Source: RZZS01 sp964498755
Lineage (GTDB): Bacteria; Pseudomonadota; Alphaproteobacteria; Micavibrionales; Micavibrionaceae
Reading direction: 5' to 3'
Length of the DNA stretch: 15,375 nt
NCBI GenBank assembly: GCA_964498755.1
Contig: CAZCIB010000052.1
Coordinates: forward strand, 1 to 15,375
The notes below the pieces were generated by a model, which was not told the DNA's origin, did not search any database, and was given only the letters and a program-made list of their open reading frames with translations. Shown here in pieces: positions 7,461-13,384 of the stretch. Position 1 is the stretch's first letter. Every line of letters begins with the position of its first letter. Both the position numbers and the translations under genes were made by a program.

Positions 7461-8426
7461 GTGTCAGAAGCTCACGTAGAAACTCAGAACTATTCCGGCG
7501 TTTTAAACGGCCTGATCGCAAGACTGGAGCAAAACCGTCTCGGGGATTTGCTTCTTGAAAGCGGCTTGATTACCCCGGTTCAGCTTCGTGAAGCGCTTGC
7601 CCTGCAAAAAGCCAGCCGTCAGCAGCTGGGCACAATCCTGATCCAGCAACGCCTGATCTCCATTAAAACATTGCGCTACACGCTTATGCAGCAAATCAGC
7701 ATGCGCGTAATGGCGACGCTGGTTACAATTTTCTTCTCATTTGCTGGCATCGCCGGCGCGAAATCGGCGCGGGCAGGAACAGTAAAGGACGTTCCGGCGC
7801 AGCTTACGTTGGTCATGAATTCGCAGGCGCAGAATGTTTATGCCCCGGTTAACTATTACTCGGAACTGTTCGGCACGTCTGAAAAGCGTTCGGGAAATCT
7901 CGGACCGTTCACCAAATGGACGGGCATGTTCGAAAATTTCAACCGCGCCATGCAAAGCCGCAGCGGCGAGGAAATGCTGGACCAATGGCGCGCGTCTCTC
8001 ATGCCGCTCAAAGGTCTGCCGCTCAGAACCATGGCGCAGAAAGTCAACGAGATTATTAACCAGCATACCTATATTGAGGATCATGCAAATTGGGGCCGTT
8101 CCGATTACTGGGCCAATCCGGTTGAGTTTTTTGAGCGCGGCGGCGATTGTGAAGACTTCGCAATAGCCAAGTATACGTCTCTTCGTTCCCTTGGCGTGCC
8201 GGAAGAGCGCCTGCGTCTTGCGATTGTACATGACAAGGTCAAGGATATTCCGCACGCGGTTCTGATCGTCTATGCCGATGATGGCGCGTATGTGCTCGAT
8301 AATCAGGTTACGCGCATGCGCCGCGCCGACAAGATCACCCGCTACAAGCCGATCTTTTCCATCAACCGCAACGCCTGGTGGCTCCACACAGCCCAAAAAG
8401 GCACGGTCATCGCCTCCGCGCGGTAG
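7461..8426 (+). CDS. Membrane-anchored transglutaminase-like cysteine peptidase (LapG/BTLCP type) with N-terminal MshEN-like domain
   Basis: A 321-residue protein in three parts. Residues 26-78 are two 24-residue MshEN-type motifs separated by the standard five residues. The first (R26-L27-G28, G35, L42, L46, Q49) matches the consensus completely. The second (55-78) keeps L56, G57, L71, L75 and Q78 but has Gln for Arg at 55 and Arg for Gly at 64. MshEN domains bind cyclic-di-GMP in MshE-type ATPases. Residues 83-100 are one hydrophobic segment followed by SARA|G. Residues about 115-310 are a BTLCP (DUF920) peptidase. GGDCEDFAIAKY gives Cys230, IPHAV gives His265 and YVLDNQ gives Asp280 as the expected triad; Asp229/Glu231/Asp232 fit the calcium site of LapG. 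LapG releases surface adhesins by cutting them in the periplasm. I infer cytosolic sensing joined to a periplasmic protease. Start is GTG with AAGG upstream. Confidence 0.85.
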   Translation: MSEAHVETQNYSGVLNGLIARLEQNRLGDLLLESGLITPVQLREALALQKASRQQLGTILIQQRLISIKTLRYTLMQQISMRVMATLVTIFFSFAGIAGAKSARAGTVKDVPAQLTLVMNSQAQNVYAPVNYYSELFGTSEKRSGNLGPFTKWTGMFENFNRAMQSRSGEEMLDQWRASLMPLKGLPLRTMAQKVNEIINQHTYIEDHANWGRSDYWANPVEFFERGGDCEDFAIAKYTSLRSLGVPEERLRLAIVHDKVKDIPHAVLIVYADDGAYVLDNQVTRMRRADKITRYKPIFSINRNAWWLHTAQKGTVIASAR

Positions 8427-8490
8427 AAAAAACTTGCCACTCATCAATAATTACGTTAAATTTTTTTCTTCTGTTTAAGGAGAAAATCAA

Positions 8491-8760
8491 ATGCGTCTTG
8501 CACAGCCTTTTAGAAAAGTTGCGCGTTTTATCGGGAACGAGTGGGAAAACTCGCCCCCGATGGGTAAAGCGAACATGGTTATTTGTGGCCCGGTATTAAC
8601 CCTGGCTTTAGGGATATGGGCCTATCAATGGGCGACTGCGCCACTGTCCGCCACTAAGGTCTTATACGATCATGTAAATGATTTGCGGGAGGGGCGCGTA
8701 GAATCCAGCATAGGAGAAGGTGAAACTGTTCCGGGTATTTTCAGGCTCGATCGGGTATAA
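8491..8760 (+). CDS. Small single-pass membrane protein, unknown function
   Basis: An 89-residue protein with a strong ribosome binding site (AAGGAG, about nine bases before the ATG). One hydrophobic helix spans residues about 28-47 (NMVICGPVLTLALGIWAYQW). It is preceded by a basic N-terminus (MRLAQPFRKVARF), which predicts a cytoplasmic N-end, and is followed by a polar, acidic tail of about 40 residues. There is no lipobox or recognised family. The stop codon shares two bases with the next start (TAATG), so it is translationally coupled to the multi-pass protein, and it follows the protease gene by 64 bases without an evident terminator. It may be an accessory subunit of the downstream membrane protein. 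Confidence 0.6.
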   Translation: MRLAQPFRKVARFIGNEWENSPPMGKANMVICGPVLTLALGIWAYQWATAPLSATKVLYDHVNDLREGRVESSIGEGETVPGIFRLDRV

Positions 8761-9745
8761 TGTGTTCCGGAAACATAACTTGTCCGGAGCTCTCAGATTT
8801 GTCACGTGCAGCCATCCGCTACGCCTTTTTCCGCCTCAAAAAAGGCCGTCATGTCTTTCTGGGCCTGTCCCTGCCGCTCGGGGTGATCTTCGTCAGTCTC
8901 AAATTTCTGCATTTCATGCTGGATGAACATCTCGGCGTGATTTACGGGGCGATTTCTTTTATCTATGGGCTTGAGTTTTTGATCCTGCCCATCCTGCTTT
9001 CCTGGTTTTCGATTGGCTGGCTCAAGGCGCTTGTGAATGGCAGGAGCGTTTCCATACCCGATCCGTTCAGGCTTGATCCGGTAGAAAAGGCGCTGGCGGG
9101 TCGCGTTCTGGTCTTCTTCTTCCTGGTTTTAAACCTGCCGTTTCTGGTCACGGGTTTATGGAGCTGGCTCGGCCCGGATACAATGCAGCAATGGCTCGGC
9201 GTAAAAGGCGCGCTGTTCGGCGTTTCCGGCCTGATCGNNNNNNNNNNNNNNNNNNNNNNNNNNNNNNNNNNNNNNNNNNNNNNNNNNNNNNNNNNNNNNN
9301 NNNNNNNNNNNNNNNNNNNNNNNNNNNNNNNNNNNNNATGCAGCAATGGCTCGGCGTAAAAGGCGCGCTGTTCGGCGTTTCCGGCCTGATCGCGATGTTC
9401 CTGATCGGCCAGCAGGCCCTGCTTTTTCCGGCTCTGGCCGAAGGAAAGGACTGGGACGCGCCCGAAGCCGCGCAGGCGGCCGAAGGCGTGAAAGCCGATA
9501 TTCTGTTTGCCGTCATGCCGGTCGGAATAGCCCTGTGGGCGCTTTACGGTCTGCCTGCGCAGCTGGCGTTATGGCTGACGGAAGACGGTCTTTCCGGCGC
9601 GGCGTTCTGGTTTTTCCTTGGGGCTGCGCTGCCTTTTCAGGCCGCCATCGCCTTTACCGGCGCGGCGCTCTGGTGCGGGATCGCGGTTTATTTTTATAGG
9701 AGAGTCTCTGAAGCAGAAACGCTTACTCCACCCACGCAACCCTGA
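8760..9745 (+). CDS. Multi-pass membrane protein of unknown function, split by an assembly gap
   Basis: Read literally, the gene is broken by 100 Ns at 9238-9337. The 55 bases before the gap (9183-9237) are repeated exactly after it (9338-9392), both encoding MQQWLGVKGALFGVSGLI. Removing one copy and the Ns joins bases 8760-9237 to 9393-9745 in frame: 831 bases, a 276-residue protein with no internal stop. That product has about six hydrophobic helices (near 31-53, 60-88, 115-136, 147-173, 195-220 and 227-261), short loops and a basic segment between helices 2 and 3. A proline-rich tail ends it. I do not recognise a family. The start overlaps the stop of the small membrane protein (TAATG). 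The 3' end overlaps pyruvate kinase tail to tail by 23 bases. Confidence 0.65.
9183..9237 (+). repeat. 55-base direct repeat, left copy, at the assembly gap
   Basis: This segment, starting ATGCAGCAATGG and ending GGCCTGATCG, is identical base for base to 9338-9392. It abuts the first N of the gap. An exact overlap of 55 bases on both sides of a 100-N spacer is what a de Bruijn assembler with word size 55 would leave at unmerged contig ends, so it is probably one genomic copy shown twice. Confidence 0.9.
9238..9337. other. Assembly gap of exactly 100 Ns
   Basis: A run of exactly 100 unknown bases, the usual placeholder for a gap of unknown size. Any translation across it is meaningless. Because the flanks are identical, the true gap is probably minus 55 bases (an overlap) rather than missing sequence. 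Confidence 0.97.
9338..9392 (+). repeat. 55-base direct repeat, right copy, at the assembly gap
   Basis: The exact second copy of 9183-9237, starting immediately after the Ns. It is in the same reading frame relative to its sequence, so collapsing the pair restores the membrane-protein gene. Confidence 0.9.
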
Positions 9746-11141
9746 GAATATTCGTCGAGCCCGGCGTTCCGAACGGAACGCCCGCCGTGATCACGAGTCT
9801 TTGGCCGTTGGTGGCGAGGCCCTGAATTTTGGCGTGCTGCACCGCCTTGATCACGGCTTCAGAGAAATGCCCGATCGAGCCGACATGAACCGCGTGCACG
9901 CCGTACATGATCGCGAGCCGCCGGGCGACGCTCTGGTATTCCGTCAGGCACAGGATCGGCATGGACGGGCGCAGCCGCGCCGTGCGGATCGTCGTGGAGC
10001 CTGAGCTGGTGAAGTTCGTGATGCAGGCGGCCTTGATCTGGTTGGCGACCTGGTAGGCCGCAGCCGTAATCGCGTCCGAAGCGTTGCCCTGAACCTCGAG
10101 CTGGTCCGTCTCAATAATGCGGCGGTAAGTTTCGTCGTTTTCCGTGCGGCGGCAAATCCGGTCCATGATCGAGACCGCTTCTTCCGGATACGCGCCGACG
10201 GCCGTTTCCGCCGAGAGCATCACCGCGTCCGCGCCGTCGTAAACCGCCGTTGCGACGTCGGAGGCTTCGGCCCGCGTCGGCCTTGCGTTCTCCACCATTG
10301 ATTCGAGCATCTGCGTCGCCACGACGATCGGCTTGCCCGCATGGCGCACCATACGCACAACGCGCTTTTGCACCGCCGGCACGTCTTCCGCCGGGATTTC
10401 GACGCCCAGGTCCCCGCGCGCCAGCATGACCCCGTCGGCGAGATCGACGATGTGATCGAGATCGTCAAGCGCCGAAGGCTTTTCAATCTTGACCATCAGT
10501 CCGGCGCGCCCGGCGATTAAACGCCGCGCCTCGGCGACGTCGTCTGCGCGCTGCACAAAAGACTGCGCGATCCAGTCGCAGCCGATATCGAGCGCATGTT
10601 GCAAATCCTTGCGGTCTTTATTGGTGAGCGCCTTGATCGGCAGGACCACGCCGGGAATGTTAAAGCCCTTGTTGTTCGAGAGCTTTTTGCCGGTGATAAC
10701 CTCGCATTCAAGAAAGTCCCGCCCCTTCTTTTTGACCTCCATGCGGACCTTGCCGTCATCGAGCAGAATCTCGTCGCCCTTGTTCAGCGCCTTGATCACG
10801 TCCGGGTGCGGCAGGTTGACGCGTGATTCGTCGCCTGGCGTCTCGTCCAGATCCATGCGGATCACCATGCCGGGATGCAGGTCGATCTTGCCTTCCTTAA
10901 AGACGCCGACGCGCAGCTTGGGTCCCTGCATATCGGCGATGATCGCCACGGGCCGCTGATACCGCTCTTCAAGCGCGCGAATCGAATCATAGCGTTTCTT
11001 GTGATCCGCATGCGCGCCGTGACTGTAATTGAGCCGGAAAATGTCGACGCCTTTGAGGAACAGGTTTTCCAGCGCGTCCGGCGGCTCGCTGGCCGGGCCG
11101 ATAGTGGCGACGATTTTTGTCTGGCGGTTACGGCGAATCAT
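9723..11141 (-). CDS. pyk: Pyruvate kinase
   Basis: A 472-residue cytosolic enzyme for the last step of glycolysis: phosphoenolpyruvate plus ADP to pyruvate plus ATP. The N-terminal KIVATIGPAS and FRLNYSHG (Arg36, Asn38, Ser40) bind substrate phosphates and the monovalent cation. ADMQGPKLR (70-77) leads into the lid (B) domain at about 75-170. MVKIEKPSALDD (217-227) is the pyruvate kinase signature with catalytic Lys218 and metal ligand Glu220; ARGDLGVEIP supplies the second metal ligand, Asp244. ATQMLESM and DAVMLSAETA complete the barrel. The C-terminal allosteric-type domain (about 340-472) is present and ends GTPGSTNILRVAWVE, so the protein is full length. AAGGG six bases before the ATG is the ribosome binding site. 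It is divergent from nrdA and converges on the multi-pass gene. Confidence 0.97.
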   Translation of the reverse strand: MIRRNRQTKIVATIGPASEPPDALENLFLKGVDIFRLNYSHGAHADHKKRYDSIRALEERYQRPVAIIADMQGPKLRVGVFKEGKIDLHPGMVIRMDLDETPGDESRVNLPHPDVIKALNKGDEILLDDGKVRMEVKKKGRDFLECEVITGKKLSNNKGFNIPGVVLPIKALTNKDRKDLQHALDIGCDWIAQSFVQRADDVAEARRLIAGRAGLMVKIEKPSALDDLDHIVDLADGVMLARGDLGVEIPAEDVPAVQKRVVRMVRHAGKPIVVATQMLESMVENARPTRAEASDVATAVYDGADAVMLSAETAVGAYPEEAVSIMDRICRRTENDETYRRIIETDQLEVQGNASDAITAAAYQVANQIKAACITNFTSSGSTTIRTARLRPSMPILCLTEYQSVARRLAIMYGVHAVHVGSIGHFSEAVIKAVQHAKIQGLATNGQRLVITAGVPFGTPGSTNILRVAWVE

Positions 11142-11400
11142 AGGCGCCCTTTCTAGTGCGTTTGTCTCTCTTTATAAGCACAGCATAAGGGCAAAGCGCA
11201 GGGAAAATGTCAATTATTCTCGCAGGGCAGCTTGTTTATGCCCATGCGAATAACTGCTTCGCTAAACATTTTTTTATTCTCCATTTGAATCAAAGCCTTG
11301 AAAAAGAAATTGTTTTTATGTAATTTGTCCAAGCAGTTGTAATTCAACAATATTTGAAAAAGGGCGCAATTTAAATCAGGGAATTAGGAATAAAAACCCC

Positions 11401-11428
11401 TCGACAGGGCAACGAGATGTAGTATCAT
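11401..11428 (+). promoter_or_regulatory. Likely nrdA promoter
   Basis: TCGACA (11401-11406) and TATCAT (11423-11428) each match the sigma70 hexamers at five of six positions, with a 16-base spacer. Transcription would start near 11435, directly before the first NrdR-like box, which fits repression by a bound NrdR. Confidence 0.45.
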
Positions 11429-11441
11429 GAAAATGATCGGA

Positions 11442-11457
11442 ACGCTATCTATAGTGT
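11442..11457. promoter_or_regulatory. NrdR box 1 (ribonucleotide reductase regulator site)
   Basis: ACGCTATCTATAGTGT agrees with the NrdR consensus ACACWATATATWGTGT at 14 of 16 positions. NrdR is an ATP-cone repressor that binds tandem boxes in front of ribonucleotide reductase genes. The site lies just downstream of the predicted -10 and about 75 bases before the nrdA start. Confidence 0.7.
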
Positions 11458-11484
11458 CCTTCCACATACTTAATCACAACTTAC

Positions 11485-11500
11485 ACACAGAATTCTGTGC
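11485..11500. promoter_or_regulatory. NrdR box 2 (weaker), containing a perfect 14-bp palindrome
   Basis: ACACAGAATTCTGTGC matches the NrdR consensus at 11 of 16 positions and holds the perfect palindrome CACAGAATTCTGTG (11486-11499). Its start is 43 bases from that of box 1, close to four helical turns, so both would face the same side of DNA as expected for cooperative NrdR binding. Taken alone the match is modest. Confidence 0.5.
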
Positions 11501-11530
11501 GAAACTGTCTCAAGATAGGGGAGAACAGCG

Positions 11531-13381
11531 ATGTTTGACGTTGCGCAACTGGAACGCGGAAACCGGGTCACGATTGACCGCTCACGCAATAGCAACCTGA
11601 CGAAGTTCGGCATAGCGACGCTGACCGACCGGTATTTGCTGCCCGAGGAAGATCCGCAGGATTTGTTCGCACGCGTCGCCATGCATTACGGCGATGATTC
11701 GGACCACGCGCAGCGCATCTACGACTATATTTCGAAGCTATGGTTTATGCCGGCGACGCCCGTGCTTTCCAATGGCGGGACGAATCGAGGCCTGCCGATC
11801 TCCTGCTTCCTGAACGAGACGGGCGATTCGCTTGAGGAAATCGTGAATCTCTGGAATGAAAACGTCTGGCTGGCCTCGCTCGGCGGCGGCATCGGCTCGT
11901 ACTGGGGCAATGTCCGCTCGATCGGCGAGAAAGTCGGCCGCAACGGTAAAACGTCCGGCATCGTGCCGTTTATCCGCGTGATGGATTCGCTGACGCTGGC
12001 GATTTCGCAAGGTTCCTTGAGACGCGGCAGCGCTGCGATTTACCTGCCGATCTGGCACCCGGAGATCGAAGAGTTTATCGAGATTCGCAGGCCCACGGGC
12101 GGCGATCCGAATCGCAAGGCTCTCAACCTGCATCACGGCGTGCTTGTCACGAACGGCTTTATGAAGGCCGTCGAGATGAACGAGGACTGGGCGCTGAAAT
12201 CGCCGAAGGATGGCAGCGTCGTTGATAAAGTCAACGCCCGCGATCTCTGGATTCGCCTGCTCACCGCGCGCGTCGAAACCGGCGAGCCGTATATCATCAA
12301 CATTGATCACGTCAACGACACAATCCCCGCGCACCACAAAATGGCCGGGCTGAACGTCAAGATGTCGAACCTGTGCTCGGAAATCACCCTGCCGACGGGC
12401 AAGGATCATCTGGGCAACGAGCGCACGGCCGTGTGCTGCCTGTCCTCTCTCAACCTCGAGAAATACGACGAGTGGAAAGATCATCCCGATATGATCGAGG
12501 ACATCATGCGCTTCCTCGACAACGTCCTGACCGATTTCATCAACAAGGCGCCCGATTCGATGAAACGCGCCAAGTATTCGGCGATGCGCGAACGCTCCGT
12601 AGGGCTGGGCGTCATGGGCTTCCACTCCTTCCTGCAGCAAAAGCGGATCCCGATGGAAGGCGTCATGGCCAAGGTCTGGAACCGCCGCATGTTCCAGCAA
12701 ATCAAGCAACAGGCCGACGCGGCCTCCGTCAAGCTCGCGCAGGAACGCGGGCCGTGCCCGGACGCCGCCGATTACGGCATCATGGAGCGCTTTTCCAACA
12801 AGATGGCGATTGCGCCGACGGCGTCCATCTCTATTATCTGCGGCGGGGCAAGCCCGGGCATCGAGCCGATCGCGGCCAACGCCTATACGCATAAAACGCT
12901 TTCCGGCTCCTTCCCGGTCAAGAACCATTGCCTCGAAGACCTGCTTGCGGAAAAAGGTCAGAATAACGACGACGTCTGGTCCTCGATCTTCACCAATGAA
13001 GGCTCGGTCCAGCACCTCGATTTCCTCAGCCAGGAAGAAAAGGACGTCTTCAAAACCGCGTTCGAAATCGACCAGCGCTGGCTGATCGAGCACGCCGCCG
13101 ACCGGACGCCGTTCGTGTGTCAGGCCCAGTCGCTCAACATTTTCCTGCCCGCGAACGTGCACAAGCGCGATCTGCACCGCATTCACTGGGAGGCGTGGAA
13201 GAAAGGCGTGAAATCGCTGTATTACTGCCGCTCGAAATCCATCCAGCGCGCCGAAAGCGACGCGTCATGGAAACGCACGCAGGCCGGGGAAAAACCCGTC
13301 GACCCGAAACAACCCGTTCTGGCGGAGCAGGGATCGAGCGAACAACAGGGCCAGTACGAGGAATGCCTCGCGTGTCAGTAG
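11531..13381 (+). CDS. nrdA: Class I ribonucleoside-diphosphate reductase, alpha (large) subunit, without ATP-cone
   Basis: A 616-residue catalytic subunit that reduces ribonucleotides to deoxyribonucleotides for DNA synthesis. The redox pair is Cys92 (PISCF) and Cys302 (AVCCLS). The radical-bearing finger loop is N280-L-C282-S-E284. Tyr564-Tyr565 (SLYYCRS) carry the radical from the beta subunit, which identifies class I. The C-terminal ECLACQ (Cys612, Cys615) is the swinging thiol pair reduced by thioredoxin or glutaredoxin. E. coli NrdA has 761 residues; the shortfall is at the N-terminus, where the ATP-cone (overall activity site) is missing. AGGGGAG seven bases before the ATG is the ribosome binding site. 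No nrdB follows: a convergent gene ends three bases after this stop. Control by NrdR is likely from the upstream boxes. Confidence 0.95.
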   Translation: MFDVAQLERGNRVTIDRSRNSNLTKFGIATLTDRYLLPEEDPQDLFARVAMHYGDDSDHAQRIYDYISKLWFMPATPVLSNGGTNRGLPISCFLNETGDSLEEIVNLWNENVWLASLGGGIGSYWGNVRSIGEKVGRNGKTSGIVPFIRVMDSLTLAISQGSLRRGSAAIYLPIWHPEIEEFIEIRRPTGGDPNRKALNLHHGVLVTNGFMKAVEMNEDWALKSPKDGSVVDKVNARDLWIRLLTARVETGEPYIINIDHVNDTIPAHHKMAGLNVKMSNLCSEITLPTGKDHLGNERTAVCCLSSLNLEKYDEWKDHPDMIEDIMRFLDNVLTDFINKAPDSMKRAKYSAMRERSVGLGVMGFHSFLQQKRIPMEGVMAKVWNRRMFQQIKQQADAASVKLAQERGPCPDAADYGIMERFSNKMAIAPTASISIICGGASPGIEPIAANAYTHKTLSGSFPVKNHCLEDLLAEKGQNNDDVWSSIFTNEGSVQHLDFLSQEEKDVFKTAFEIDQRWLIEHAADRTPFVCQAQSLNIFLPANVHKRDLHRIHWEAWKKGVKSLYYCRSKSIQRAESDASWKRTQAGEKPVDPKQPVLAEQGSSEQQGQYEECLACQ

Positions 13382-13384
13382 CGA

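Larger units (their letters stand above)
11142..11530. promoter_or_regulatory. 389-base divergent intergenic region between pyk and nrdA
   Basis: I see no protein gene here. Toward pyk (minus strand) there is TTGACA (11213-11208) and a -10-like TATAAA (11176-11171), too far apart to form one promoter. Toward nrdA are a promoter and two NrdR-box-like palindromes, listed separately. The middle (11221-11275) holds two overlapping hairpins: CGCAGGGC (11221-11228) against GCCC-A-TGCG (11240-11248), and GCGAA (11246-11250) against TTCGC (11258-11262). A run of seven Ts (11269-11275) follows. They share three bases and cannot form together. From about 11280 to 11400 the sequence is AT-rich without clear signals. 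Confidence 0.6.

Noticed and set aside
7737..8447. 236-codon open frame antisense to the protease gene
   Set aside because: It mirrors the BTLCP catalytic domain, whose motifs are intact on the plus strand. There is no start signal.
9183..9392. Real tandem duplication or phase-variable repeat in the membrane-protein gene
   Set aside because: The repeat is exact, ends at the Ns on both sides and is separated by exactly 100 Ns, which fits an unmerged contig overlap better than biology.
9158..9745. Separate 195-residue gene starting before the gap and reading through the Ns
   Set aside because: The frame before the Ns is not the coding frame and translation through Ns is meaningless. Only the part after 9338 is real coding sequence, and it belongs to the split membrane protein.
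11738..13186. Long open frame (482 codons) antisense to nrdA
   Set aside because: It lies fully opposite the strongly conserved nrdA and is a by-product of GC-biased third positions. It has no ribosome binding site or family likeness.
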